Source of the DNA: Spirosoma sp.
GTDB lineage: Bacteria; Bacteroidota; Bacteroidia; Cytophagales; Spirosomataceae
Reading direction: 5' to 3'
DNA: 64,000 bases
NCBI RefSeq assembly: GCF_026391055.1
Contig: NZ_JAPLET010000022.1
Location: 372,001 to 436,000 of the forward strand
The translations under genes were made by a program, and so were the position numbers. Below, piece by piece: positions 25,736 through 34,068 of the stretch; the stretch's first letter is position 1, and each line of letters begins with the position of its first letter. The notes below the pieces were generated by a model. It did not search any database. It was not told where the DNA came from and saw only the letters and a list, made by a program, of their open reading frames with translations.

Positions 25736-26596
25736 ATGTCCTCTGTATTACGTATTGCCCTGCAAAAATCCGGTCGGCTGAGCGAAGATTCGTACCAGCT
25801 GTTCAAAGAATGTGGTATTCGTTTCGATTACGGCACCGGTAAACTAAAATCTGTTTCATCGAACTTCCCGGCCGAATTCCTGTTTCTGCGCGACGACGAT
25901 ATTCCCGGCTACGTGGAAGATGGCGTGGCTGATCTGGGTATCGTTGGTGAGAACGTAGCCGTAGAAACGGGTCGGCCCGTAACAACGGTTCATAAATTAG
26001 GCTTCTCCAAATGCCGTCTGTCCATTGCCATACCGCGCGGTACGGAATGGACCGGTATTCAGGATCTGGACGGTAAGAATATTGCTACCTCATACCCCAA
26101 TTTGCTGGGTCACTACCTGGCGGGCGAAGGCGTAAAGGCCGAAATTCACGAGATCAGCGGGTCCGTTGAGATTGCGCCCAGTATCGGGCTGGCCGAAGCC
26201 GTTTGCGATATTGTCAGCTCTGGAAGTACACTTCTCAGCAACGGACTGAAGGAAGTTGAGACGATATTCCGGTCCGAAGCCATCCTCATTGCCCGTCCGG
26301 AACTTGACGCGGGCAAACAGGCGTTGGTCGATAAGCTGTTGTTCCGGATAAAGTCGGTACAGGCGGCAAAAAACAACAAATACATTGTGCTGAATGCACC
26401 AAACGACGCCCTCGATCAGATAACGGCCTTACTTCCCGGCATGAAAAGCCCAACGGTAACGCCCCTGGCTACCGAAGGCTGGAGCTCGGTCCATTCGGTG
26501 CTCAACGAAAATGAGTTCTGGGAAAATATCGAAGCCATCCGGGCCGCTGGTGCCGAAGGTATTCTGGTAATCCCAATTGAGAAAATGATCTATTAA
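25736..26596 (+). CDS. hisG: ATP phosphoribosyltransferase (long form)
   Basis: The 286-residue enzyme catalyses the first step of histidine synthesis, joining ATP and PRPP. It begins 'LRIALQKSGRLSEDSYQLFKECG'. It has the 'VEDGVADLGIVGENV' segment, the PRPP-binding-type loop 'DIVSSGSTLLSNGLKEVE' (about 160-177), and a C-terminal ACT-like regulatory domain (about 210-286) ending 'GAEGILVIPIEKMIY'. The presence of this domain makes it the long, HisZ-independent, feedback-inhibited form. It lies behind the His leader peptide and before hisD, so it is probably controlled by attenuation as well as by histidine binding. Confidence 0.96.
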   Translation: MSSVLRIALQKSGRLSEDSYQLFKECGIRFDYGTGKLKSVSSNFPAEFLFLRDDDIPGYVEDGVADLGIVGENVAVETGRPVTTVHKLGFSKCRLSIAIPRGTEWTGIQDLDGKNIATSYPNLLGHYLAGEGVKAEIHEISGSVEIAPSIGLAEAVCDIVSSGSTLLSNGLKEVETIFRSEAILIARPELDAGKQALVDKLLFRIKSVQAAKNNKYIVLNAPNDALDQITALLPGMKSPTVTPLATEGWSSVHSVLNENEFWENIEAIRAAGAEGILVIPIEKMIY

Positions 26597-26605
26597 TTTA
26601 TAAGT

Positions 26606-26674
26606 AAGTAGGAGTGAGGAGGGCTGACGCATTCTTTTTTGCTGACGCTTAAGACCTCCTTACTCCTCGCTTCT
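26606..26674. repeat. Imperfect inverted repeat between hisG and hisD
   Basis: An imperfect inverted repeat pairs about 26606-26624 with 26650-26674. An 8-bp direct repeat (gctgacgc) occurs at 26623-26630 and 26641-26648. The 17 bases at 26614-26630 recur exactly at 39837-39853 inside another intergenic inverted repeat, so this is a member of a dispersed family. It lies within the his transcription unit and does not interrupt a gene. Confidence 0.6.
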
Positions 26675-26680
26675 AAAAAC

Positions 26681-27970
26681 ATGAACATCATCCCTTTTCC
26701 CGACCGTGCTGAATGGCCTGCGCTGCTGGCTCGCCCGGTGCAGTCGACACAACAGATTGAAGCGGTAGTAGCGCCAATTCTTGCTCAGGTTCGCGCCGGG
26801 GGAGATGCCGCCCTGGTTGAGCTGGCTCAGAAGTTTGATAAAGTCGACCTGTCGGCGGAGGGGATGGAGGTGCCTGCTTCGGAACTCGATGCTGCCGAGA
26901 GTCAACTGAGCGACGTGTTGAAGGAGGCCATCCGGCAGGCGTACCAGAATATCCGGCTTTTTCACGAGCGGCAAAAGCAGCCCATCGAAAAAGTTGAAAC
27001 CATGCCGGGGGTCGTCTGCTGGCGCAAAAGTGTTGGCATCGAAAAAGTAGGTCTGTACATACCGGGCGGCACAGCCCCCCTGTTTAGCACGGTGCTCATG
27101 CTGGGTATTCCGGCCCAGCTGGCGGGTTGCCGCGAGGTGGTGCTTTGCACGCCCAGCAACCACCCGGCCATTTACTTCGCGGCCAAACTCGTTGGTATCA
27201 CGAAGGTGTTTCGGATCGGGGGCGCACAGGCCATTGCGGCTATGGCCTACGGAACGGAGTCGGTACCCCAGGTGTACAAGATTTTCGGGCCCGGTAACCA
27301 ATACGTGACGGCAGCCAAGATGCTGGTTGCCAAAGAAGGTGTGGCCATCGACATGCCCGCCGGACCCAGTGAAGTGGCCGTCTATGCCGATGACTCAGCG
27401 GTACCGTCGTTCGTTGCCGCCGACTTGCTCTCGCAGGCCGAACACGGTGCCGATAGTCAGGTGCTGCTGGTATCGACCAGCAAAAAACTCGTCTCGATGG
27501 TCAATCTGGTGCTGCCCACGCAGTTGAGCAGGCTGCCTCGTCGCGAACTGGCCGCCAAAGCGCTGGAGAACAGCAAGGCAATTCTGGTCGATACGGAAGC
27601 GGATGCCATTGACCTGTTAAACGCTTATGCCGCCGAACACCTGATTCTGAGCGTCGAAAATGCCGAAGCCGTTGCGGAGAAAATCATTAATGCGGGCTCT
27701 ATTTTTCTGGGCAACTACACCCCCGAATCGGCCGGAGATTATGCGTCGGGTACCAACCATACCTTGCCCACAAACGGATTTGCGAGAGCCTACAGCGGGG
27801 TATCGCTGGATAGTTTCGTGAAGAAGATCACTATTCAGCACATCACGCCGGAAGGTATTCAAAACCTCGGTCCGGTCGTGGAAGCCATGGCCGAAGCTGA
27901 ATCGCTCGACGCCCACAAACGCGCCGTCAGCCTGCGAATGGCAAGCCTGGCCGAAGTCAATCCGGCCTGA
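26681..27970 (+). CDS. hisD: Histidinol dehydrogenase
   Basis: The 429-residue zinc enzyme performs the last two oxidations to L-histidine. The start MNIIPFPDRAEW at 26681 is chosen because the upstream in-frame ATG at 26639 lies within the intergenic repeat. Motifs seen: 'VGLYIPGGTAPLFSTVLML', 'IFGPGNQYVTAAKMLV', 'IDMPAGPSEV' (near residue 225), 'DLLSQAEHGADSQ' with the zinc ligands, and 'ASGTNHTLPTNGFARAYSG'. The length is standard. It follows hisG by 84 bp. The next his gene in this window, hisC, is 10 kb away. Confidence 0.97.
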   Translation: MNIIPFPDRAEWPALLARPVQSTQQIEAVVAPILAQVRAGGDAALVELAQKFDKVDLSAEGMEVPASELDAAESQLSDVLKEAIRQAYQNIRLFHERQKQPIEKVETMPGVVCWRKSVGIEKVGLYIPGGTAPLFSTVLMLGIPAQLAGCREVVLCTPSNHPAIYFAAKLVGITKVFRIGGAQAIAAMAYGTESVPQVYKIFGPGNQYVTAAKMLVAKEGVAIDMPAGPSEVAVYADDSAVPSFVAADLLSQAEHGADSQVLLVSTSKKLVSMVNLVLPTQLSRLPRRELAAKALENSKAILVDTEADAIDLLNAYAAEHLILSVENAEAVAEKIINAGSIFLGNYTPESAGDYASGTNHTLPTNGFARAYSGVSLDSFVKKITIQHITPEGIQNLGPVVEAMAEAESLDAHKRAVSLRMASLAEVNPA

Positions 27971-28005
27971 TTTTGTTATCTTGCTACTTAAACGGGTAAA
28001 AAAAG

Positions 28006-28245
28006 ATGAGCCAGCTAGTCATTGAAGTAGATACCCCAGAAGATGAAGCGTTGCTGATGCAGTTGCTGCCCAAGCTGTCTGGCCGTTTAATTGAGAAAAA
28101 GCCAACCCCAGTCAAGCCAACATTAGCTGAGGTTCTGGAGGAAGTTATTCAGTCGGGCGGGGCCGGAGAATCTTATGGCGATCCGGCAGAGTGGCAACGG
28201 GAGATTCGTAGTTGGGACCGGGTGCTTGACCGTCGGGAAGAATGA
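28006..28245 (+). CDS. VapB-like antitoxin of a PIN-domain module
   Basis: The 79-residue protein lies directly before a PIN-domain reading frame and overlaps it by an ATGA. The N-terminus (SQLVIEVDTPEDEALLMQLLPKL) resembles the small proteins paired with PIN toxins. The C-terminus ('DPAEWQREIRSWDRVLDRREE') has the acidic/aromatic pattern used to wrap the toxin active site. No DNA-binding fold can be recognised with certainty. The position and overlap are the main evidence for its role as antitoxin. Because its toxin partner carries a stop codon, it may now be a leftover or give protection against related toxins. Confidence 0.65.
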   Translation: MSQLVIEVDTPEDEALLMQLLPKLSGRLIEKKPTPVKPTLAEVLEEVIQSGGAGESYGDPAEWQREIRSWDRVLDRREE

Positions 28246-28619
28246 TCTTAGACAGCAATATTGTCATCTATTCAGCCCAACCTAACTACATAGGCCTTGC
28301 CCGGTATTTACAGGCATATCAGAACATCGTTCGTGTTTCATTGATTTCTATGCTTGAAGTACTTGGCTACAGTCGTATGAGTGCAAAAGATAAGTTGATG
28401 TTTGAAGCTTTCTTTAGCAGTGTTGAGATTTTGCCTGTCAGTGCAGAAATCATTAACGAAGAAGCCATTCGCCTTCGTTAGCAAAGAAAACGTTCATTGG
28501 GCGATTCAATTATTGCTGCCACAGGGTTACTCTACAAACAGCCAATATTAACCCATAATACGGCTGACTTTGCTGACATTTCTAATTTGGCCATTATCCC
28601 ACTGGAATCAATTTTATAA
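28242..28619 (+). pseudogene. VapC-like PIN-domain toxin interrupted by an amber codon
   Basis: The frame begins MILDSNIVIYSA (Asp4) and has Glu39 (SMLEVLGY) of the PIN active site, then meets TAG at 28479-28481 (codon 80). Reading through, the same frame continues with 'QRKRSLGDSIIAATGLLY', which supplies the third acidic residue (Asp88) and a normal C-terminus ('ILTHNTADFADI') to a TAA at 28617-28619, 125 residues in all. The TAG stands where related toxins often have Gln, so a single CAG-to-TAG change explains it. PIN toxins are Mg-dependent RNases, and the truncated 79-residue product lacks Asp88 and should be inactive. It overlaps the antitoxin by 4 bp. A sequencing error or suppression is the alternative. 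Confidence 0.8.
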
Positions 28620-28638
28620 GCGCTCCTTTCCCTAGTTC

Positions 28639-29823
28639 ATGCTTGACCTTACCACATTACGGGCAGATACTCCCGGTGTTCGACACGTTAGTCATTTTAA
28701 CAATGCGGGTGCTTCACTCATGCCGCAACCGGTTATCGACGCCATTACCCGCCATGTAAATCTGGAAGCGGAGATTGGCGGTTATGAAGCCGCCGAAGCC
28801 CAGAAGGAAGCGATTCAGGAATTTTATACCGCCACCGCCGACTTGCTGAACACAACGGCCGATCATATTGCGGCAACGGCCAATGCGACCGACTCATACG
28901 CCCGCGCCTTATCTTCGATTCCGTTTCGGCAGGGGGATGTAATTCTCACAACCATCAACGATTACGTATCTAACCAGATCGCTTTTCTGTCGCTGCAAAA
29001 ACGCTACGGTATCAGGATCGTCCGGGCGGCTGATGAGGGCAACGGGGGCGTTTCGGTGGCCGATATGGCCGATAAAATTAAAGCCCTGCACCCGCGGCTG
29101 GTGGCCGTTACACACGTGCCGACAAACTCCGGTCTGGTACAGCCGGTCGAAGCCATCGGGCAGCTTTGCCGGGAAAATGACGTACTTTATCTGGTGGATG
29201 CCTGCCAGTCCGTGGGGCAGTTGCCCGTTGATGTACGCCGGATCCAGTGCGATTTTCTGACCGCTACCTGTCGGAAGTTTTTGCGCGGACCGCGGGGCAT
29301 GGGGTTTCTGTACGTCTCGGAAAAGGTGCTGGCCGCCAACATGGCACCCCTGTTCATTGACCTGCACGGGGCAGAATGGGAATCGGCAGATGCGTATCGG
29401 CTGGAGCCGACAGCAAAGCGGTTTGAGGATTGGGAGTTTCCGTATGCACTGGTCCTGGGCGCTGCCGAAGCCCATAAATACACCCTTAGAGTTGGTCTGG
29501 ACGCTATTGCTGAACGGAATGCGGCTCTGTGTGCCACTTTACGCACGCATTTGGCCCAGTTGCCGGGTGTCCGGTTGCTGGATGAAGGGGCCCTGCTTTC
29601 CAGTATCATTATCCTGTATTGTGAACACAAACCAGCTGCTGAGCTAAAAGCGGCTTTGTCGGCCCGGCAAATCAATACATCGATCAGTACATACGGGGCC
29701 GCGATTCTGGATTATGCCCGTAAAGGCATGCGAACGGCGGCCCTTCGCATTTCTCCCCATTATTATAATACCGACGAAGAAATTGCCAGGTTAGTTGATA
29801 CCCTGCGTAACGCCCTCAGATGA
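28639..29823 (+). CDS. Class V aminotransferase-fold PLP enzyme
   Basis: The 394-residue PLP-dependent enzyme has the cysteine desulfurase/isopenicillin-N-epimerase fold. Motifs seen: 'HFNNAGASLMP' at the N-terminus, 'VAVTHVPTNSGLVQPVEAI', 'YLVDACQSVGQLPVDV' (the Asp and Gln that contact PLP) and 'CDFLTATCRKFLRGPRGMGFLY' with the PLP-binding Lys. The active-site Cys loop of true desulfurases is not obvious, so sulfur transfer is uncertain. Lyase, epimerase or kynureninase-like activity is possible. Its stop overlaps the start of the next gene (ATGA), indicating translational coupling with the peptide deformylase. Confidence 0.82.
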   Translation: MLDLTTLRADTPGVRHVSHFNNAGASLMPQPVIDAITRHVNLEAEIGGYEAAEAQKEAIQEFYTATADLLNTTADHIAATANATDSYARALSSIPFRQGDVILTTINDYVSNQIAFLSLQKRYGIRIVRAADEGNGGVSVADMADKIKALHPRLVAVTHVPTNSGLVQPVEAIGQLCRENDVLYLVDACQSVGQLPVDVRRIQCDFLTATCRKFLRGPRGMGFLYVSEKVLAANMAPLFIDLHGAEWESADAYRLEPTAKRFEDWEFPYALVLGAAEAHKYTLRVGLDAIAERNAALCATLRTHLAQLPGVRLLDEGALLSSIIILYCEHKPAAELKAALSARQINTSISTYGAAILDYARKGMRTAALRISPHYYNTDEEIARLVDTLRNALR

Positions 29824-30326
29824 AACATCTTGCCGACTTACTGCTGTTGGGCGACCCGCGCCTGTACGAAACCTGCGAACCCGTATTCGAATCTGAATTG
29901 CCGCTGGTACCGGATTGGGTGGCGGATCTTCACAACGTAATGGAAGAAATTCGGGCCAAATACCAGTTTGGCCGGGGCATTGCAGCGCCCCAGCTGGGCA
30001 TCATGAAACGGTTGATCTATCTAAACGTCGACCGCCCGCAGGTCATCATCAACCCGGAGCTGGTTGCGGTGAGTGACGAAACCGATGAGCTTTGGGATGA
30101 CTGCATGAGTTTTCCGAACCTGCTTGTACGGGTTCGGCGGCATAAAAAACTCACCCTGACCTACCACGATGAACACTGGCAAACTCATACCTGGGACGTG
30201 ACCGACTGGCGCATCTCTGAACTGATCCAGCACGAATACGACCATCTGAACGGAGTCCTGTGCACCATGCGGGCCATCGACGAACGGGCTTTTCAGTGGC
30301 GGCCTACTCCCCGTACCAACTTGTAA
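29820..30326 (+). CDS. def: Peptide deformylase-like metalloenzyme
   Basis: The 168-residue protein has the three deformylase motifs: 'GRGIAAPQLG' (near residue 60), 'DDCMSFPNL' in place of the usual EGCLS, and 'ELIQHEYDHLNG' with the HExxH ligands. The metal-binding Cys and both His are present, so it should bind Fe or Zn. The EG-to-DD change before the Cys marks it as a divergent, type III-like deformylase, and its substrate may differ from formyl-methionyl peptides. It is translationally coupled to the upstream aminotransferase and followed 5 bp later by a GNAT gene. A main housekeeping def may exist elsewhere in the genome. Confidence 0.85.
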   Translation: MKHLADLLLLGDPRLYETCEPVFESELPLVPDWVADLHNVMEEIRAKYQFGRGIAAPQLGIMKRLIYLNVDRPQVIINPELVAVSDETDELWDDCMSFPNLLVRVRRHKKLTLTYHDEHWQTHTWDVTDWRISELIQHEYDHLNGVLCTMRAIDERAFQWRPTPRTNL

Positions 30327-30331
30327 ATACC

Positions 30332-30865
30332 ATGGTTTCCCAACAAACGCTTCGCTACGAAGTCCTTTCCGTAGCCGACGCTTCCCGTCTATCTGAAGTC
30401 GCTATCCGGGCCTACTGCGATCATTATCTGCACTTATGGCACGATGCCGGGTCCTGGTACCTGGCTCGTTCATTCACCACCGAGGCTCTGGCGCAGGAAC
30501 TGCTTGACGAAAATGCCCGCTTTTACCTGATTCATCTTGATGAAGAGCCTATTGGCTTTCTGAAGTTGAACCGGCTAAAACCATCGCCCTGTGAGCCGTC
30601 CCTGAATGCCCTTGAACTGGAGCGCATCTACCTGCAAAAGACAGTAACCGGAAAGGGCATCGGTACGAAAATTGTCCAGTTTGTGCTTGACCATGCCCGG
30701 CAGATCGGCAGGCAGGTTGTCTGGCTTAAAGCCATGGAAAGCAGCCAGGATGCCATTGCGTTTTACCAGCGGATGGGCTTTTTATTGTGTGGCACATCTA
30801 AACTGTCGTTCGAGGCCATGCGGGAAGAATACCGGCCTATGGTAACCATGCAGCAGATGCTTTGA
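30332..30865 (+). CDS. GNAT-family N-acetyltransferase
   Basis: The 177-residue protein starts at the ATG at 30332, 5 bp after the deformylase stop. An upstream in-frame ATG would overlap the deformylase by 67 bp. The GNAT core is visible: 'IGFLKLNRLKP', 'LNALELERIYLQKTVTGKGIGTKIVQFVLDHAR' (about 85-120, motif A with a KGIGT acetyl-CoA loop, a variant of Q/RxxGxG/A) and 'VWLKAMESSQDAIAFYQRMGFLLCG' (motif B). The substrate is unknown. The operon position suggests a link with the deformylase, but this is not demonstrated. Confidence 0.88.
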   Translation: MVSQQTLRYEVLSVADASRLSEVAIRAYCDHYLHLWHDAGSWYLARSFTTEALAQELLDENARFYLIHLDEEPIGFLKLNRLKPSPCEPSLNALELERIYLQKTVTGKGIGTKIVQFVLDHARQIGRQVVWLKAMESSQDAIAFYQRMGFLLCGTSKLSFEAMREEYRPMVTMQQML

Positions 30866-30901
30866 GCCAGGTAAGGATAGCAGGTACCAGGTCGATGTAG
30901 T

Positions 30902-32248
30902 TCAGGAAAACTCTTTCAGCGAAACGGGTTGGGCGGCAAAAAGTAACGGGAGCTTCACCTGGAACCAGCCTTCGTGCTCCTGAATGACAGGCTGTTGCTG
31001 ATTAAGTAACTGGTATTTTACGGCAATATTGGAAAGCCCTACTCCGTTCGATTCGACCCGCAGCGTTTTGCGTTGCAGGCTGTTTTCAACAATCAGGACA
31101 TTGTCAGGGGTTGTTCGAATCCGGATTTTGAGCGGCTTTTGTGCGATGACGACGTTGTGTTTCACCGCATTCTCCACCAATAATTGTAACGTTAGCGGAG
31201 GTAAAAGTGCTTCCTGGTAGGCCTCATCGACGTCAATATCCAGACTGACGGAGCAGCCAAAGCGGGTTTTAAGTAAATGAAAATAGGATGAAATAAACCG
31301 CAGTTCAATGCTCAGGGTTGTCAGCTCATGTTCATTGCTGCGGAGCAGGTACCGGTATACTTTGGATAACTCATTTACAAACTCACCCGCCTGATTCGGG
31401 TCTTCGTCGATCAGGGACGAAAGCGTATTCAGTCCATTGAACAGAAAGTGGGGATTTATCTGGCTTTGTAAAGCCCGCATCTGCATTTCTGTTTTCTCCT
31501 GGTGCATCCGCTGTAGGGCCAGATCGGCTTCGAGGTACTCCCGACGGCGCTGTTCGCGCTCCCGCTCCAGATCTTTTTCAACGACCGCCTTATTGACCGC
31601 TTCCCGACGGTGACGGTAGGAGATGCCCAACGCAAAAAAGATCAGATCCAGCACTACCCCCGTCTGAACGTACAAATCAGGATGCTGCCAGAACAGCGAC
31701 TGCTGGTTGAGGGCTGGCGATTTCAACAGTAGCAGCGTTGTGATGGAATGGTTGAGAAGCAGGGAAGCTGTTCCGGCCACGAAAAAACGGGCCACCATGT
31801 CCGTCGACCTGAAAAACGAATAGACGATATAACTCCCAACGCCTAACAGGGCAAAGCGTACCGGCTGAAGCATAATCTGGTGCACGGGCGATTGCCAGAA
31901 GTCGGTGAACAGATAGATATACGTTTTAATAACGCAGTAACCTACCAACAGGCCCTGAACAACGGTGACCCAGCGAAGAAACCTGGGCCTCTCGCGAAGG
32001 TTGAGGAAAATCTTGGCTAATTCTAGGTAAAGGATATAGCCCGAGTAGGAGAGGAGAAGCTTCTCAAAATTGGCAATGTTGAGGGGCTGATCAAAATGAT
32101 TGATCGTAAAATATATCGCCCAGGTTATTGTGTATAATGAGTAGATGCCGTAGATGCGCTCCCGGTACATAAACCACTGTACCGTATTTGTCAATAGCAT
32201 GGCCAGGACCATACCCAGAAAGAGCGGAGACAGTGCTTCGTAGGTCAT
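30902..32248 (-). CDS. LytS/YpdA-type sensor histidine kinase with 7TM input
   Basis: The 448-residue membrane protein begins with six to seven hydrophobic segments (about 1-205) that resemble a 7TMR-DISM sensor. A basic coiled-coil linker (about 210-250) is followed by a His_kinase domain with 'QINPHFLFNGLNTLSSLI' (phosphoacceptor His near residue 267). The ATPase N-box ('VENAVKHN') and G-box ('SNGVGLSNIAVKYQLL') are present, so the kinase should be active. No response regulator lies beside it. It may signal to the LytTR regulator at 37173 or to one elsewhere. It has its own TATATTTG promoter element. Confidence 0.88.
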   Translation of the reverse strand: MTYEALSPLFLGMVLAMLLTNTVQWFMYRERIYGIYSLYTITWAIYFTINHFDQPLNIANFEKLLLSYSGYILYLELAKIFLNLRERPRFLRWVTVVQGLLVGYCVIKTYIYLFTDFWQSPVHQIMLQPVRFALLGVGSYIVYSFFRSTDMVARFFVAGTASLLLNHSITTLLLLKSPALNQQSLFWQHPDLYVQTGVVLDLIFFALGISYRHRREAVNKAVVEKDLEREREQRRREYLEADLALQRMHQEKTEMQMRALQSQINPHFLFNGLNTLSSLIDEDPNQAGEFVNELSKVYRYLLRSNEHELTTLSIELRFISSYFHLLKTRFGCSVSLDIDVDEAYQEALLPPLTLQLLVENAVKHNVVIAQKPLKIRIRTTPDNVLIVENSLQRKTLRVESNGVGLSNIAVKYQLLNQQQPVIQEHEGWFQVKLPLLFAAQPVSLKEFS

Positions 32249-32279
32249 TGATCGGATAGAAAGGGCTAAAGAGGATAAG

Positions 32280-32287
32280 CAAATATA
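32280..32287 (-). promoter_or_regulatory. TATATTTG -7 element of the orphan kinase gene
   Basis: An exact TAnnTTTG match on the minus strand lies 31 bp before the start codon at 32248, predicting a leader of about 27 nt. Confidence 0.5.
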
Positions 32288-32541
32288 GATATATCGATCT
32301 GGTTTGATTTAATCTCTCTATTTAGTGGAGATTACACTTTACGAACGGCATATTTTAAGGGTGAACCGGCATAGCTATACGCTTAGAGTGTTACTCTGAA
32401 TCTGCTAAGGTTTGCTCGGTTACCCGATCAGGGCGGATTTTGTTTGAATATATCGTCACTTCACTAGGCTCCCGGCGCAATTCATGCGGCTGTTTCTACG
32501 GTTCAGGCAGCCGGTTCTGGTTCACCCGCCGGGGCATATCG

Positions 32542-32549
32542 TACGTTTG
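32542..32549 (+). promoter_or_regulatory. TACGTTTG -7 element
   Basis: An exact TAnnTTTG match lies 37 bp before the ATG at 32587. It supports that start over an in-frame ATG at 32440, which would lie upstream of the transcript. Confidence 0.5.
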
Positions 32550-32586
32550 CATCGTTCTTCAAAAAAACAGAAACAACAAATCAATC

Positions 32587-33366
32587 ATGCAAACGATTAC
32601 CCGATTTTCTCTGATTGCTCTTGCCTTTACCCTTTCTTTTAGTCCCGCTTCGGCACAACAGCCCGTCCGGCGTACAGCCGCCAAGCCGGTTACCAGACCA
32701 GCCTCAACAGTGGCGCGGACTTCGGCCGGTCAGCCGAAAAAAACAACGGCGACGCCAACGACAGCAACCGCCAAACCAGATGCCGCGATACAGGTACCCG
32801 TAGAACAAGCGGCTCCTGCACCCGTAATAGCCCGCCAAAAAGAGTCCAATTCGCAATCGGTAGCCCAATCACCAGCTACTCACAAGGGTCCGGCTGCACC
32901 GGTAAAAACTGACGGGGACAAACACGTCTACATAAATGCCGGTATTGGCCTGGCAACGTATTATGGTGGCGGGTTACCGCTAGGCGTATCGGCCGAAGTT
33001 GATCTGAAGAATAACGTATCTATTGGCGGCTCTGTCGATTATTTCCGCTATAACTACGGCTATTACGCTGGTGGCTACACATTCATCTACGCCGGTGGCC
33101 GCGTTTCATACCACCTGGGCGATGCTCTAAAGGTGGAGAGCCCTAATTTTGATCCGTACATCGGTGCCTCGCTGGGTTTTCGTCATGCCAGCTATCGTGA
33201 TTCGTTCGGCTATAGCTATAGCGATTACGGCAGCGGCTACAACAGCGGTTTATGGCTGGGAATTCATGCCGGTGCGCGTTATCTGTTCAGCCCGAAGATC
33301 GGTGCCTTTGCCGAAGTAGGGTATGGCGTTTCGGCGCTCAAACTGGGTCTTACCGCGAAATTTTAA
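32587..33366 (+). CDS. Outer-membrane beta-barrel protein with Pro/Thr/Ala-rich linker
   Basis: The 259-residue protein has a signal peptide (MQTITRFSLIALAFTLSFSP, cleaved near 'ASAQ'). A ~90-residue low-complexity linker rich in Pro, Thr, Ala and Gln follows. The C-terminal ~150 residues form a beta-barrel-like domain with Tyr/Gly-rich strands ('YINAGIGLATYYGGGLPLG', 'GARYLFSPKIGAFAEVGYGVS') ending 'LTAKF'. The barrel has the OmpW/Opa-like size of eight strands. The linker may span periplasm or bind peptidoglycan. The start is supported by a promoter element at 32542. The role is unknown. Confidence 0.72.
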   Translation: MQTITRFSLIALAFTLSFSPASAQQPVRRTAAKPVTRPASTVARTSAGQPKKTTATPTTATAKPDAAIQVPVEQAAPAPVIARQKESNSQSVAQSPATHKGPAAPVKTDGDKHVYINAGIGLATYYGGGLPLGVSAEVDLKNNVSIGGSVDYFRYNYGYYAGGYTFIYAGGRVSYHLGDALKVESPNFDPYIGASLGFRHASYRDSFGYSYSDYGSGYNSGLWLGIHAGARYLFSPKIGAFAEVGYGVSALKLGLTAKF

Positions 33367-33482
33367 GAACGAATGAACCCCCTCCGTGGCTGGTTCAACA
33401 GACTTGGGCGCTTGGTACCCTGAGCCGAATCAAGTCTCCGGTCTGAACTCTTCCTCTTTTTAATTTATCACAACAAATACTC

Positions 33483-33920
33483 ATGAACAATATTATTGAT
33501 ATTCGTTTTTCGGCCTTGTTGATTCTGCTGGTGGCCGCTTTGGTAACAGCCTGTAAGAAAGACGACAATAACGCTCCAACGCCCGATTTAGGGACACAGG
33601 TAGCCGGGATGTATACCTACTCCGAACTTAAAACAGAGGGCAAAACCTATCCGGCCAGCGATACGAACCTGAAGGGAACCATCACGCTGACCCGGCAAAC
33701 ACCTACAACGGTTGCTATTCAGCTGGCTATCGTTCACAAAGCCACAAACGAAACCTTTGCCGATGATGCTGCTAAGGATGTAGATGTGGTAGAATCTGCC
33801 AGTGGAACCATCGAACTGCATTACAACGGAGATACTATCGCAAAGATCAACGGGAGTAAAATCAGTATTGAAGGTGAAGATGATGCCGGTACGGTATTTA
33901 CCCTCTCTGCCACGAAGTAA
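33483..33920 (+). CDS. Small lipoprotein of unknown function
   Basis: The 145-residue lipoprotein has a hydrophobic signal followed by LVTAC and then KKDDNN, matching the acidic export signal often seen in surface lipoproteins of Bacteroidota. The mature part is a single predicted beta domain ('YTYSELKTEGKTYPASD', then 'GTITLTRQTPTTVAIQLAI'), similar in style to lipocalin-like proteins, though I cannot name the family. It lies 116 bp after the beta-barrel gene and may be cotranscribed. A terminator follows its stop. Confidence 0.62.
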   Translation: MNNIIDIRFSALLILLVAALVTACKKDDNNAPTPDLGTQVAGMYTYSELKTEGKTYPASDTNLKGTITLTRQTPTTVAIQLAIVHKATNETFADDAAKDVDVVESASGTIELHYNGDTIAKINGSKISIEGEDDAGTVFTLSATK

Positions 33921-33930
33921 CCTCAGCACC

Positions 33931-33966
33931 AGCTTCTCCCTTGTAGTAGGGGAGAAGCTTTGTTTT
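33931..33966 (+). terminator. Intrinsic terminator after the small lipoprotein gene
   Basis: A 10-bp stem (33931-33940 with 33950-33959) with a 9-nt loop is followed by a T-rich tract. It lies 11 bp after the stop codon. Confidence 0.8.
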
Positions 33967-34068
33967 TAAATGCAGTCGTGATTTTTATTTCCTGTATTCG
34001 CCTGATAGCTACCTGGTTTTCCCGGATGAACTATGTGCGTACGACACTTCAGTCGCGCGTTCCTGGGC

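Noticed and set aside
28479..28481. The PIN toxin treated as a naturally short 79-residue protein
   Set aside because: The same frame continues without further stops into the expected GDSIIAAT active-site segment, so a full-length ancestor is more likely.
32440..32586. In-frame N-terminal extension of the beta-barrel protein
   Set aside because: The extension has no signal features, while the ATG at 32587 begins a clean signal peptide and follows a TACGTTTG promoter element.
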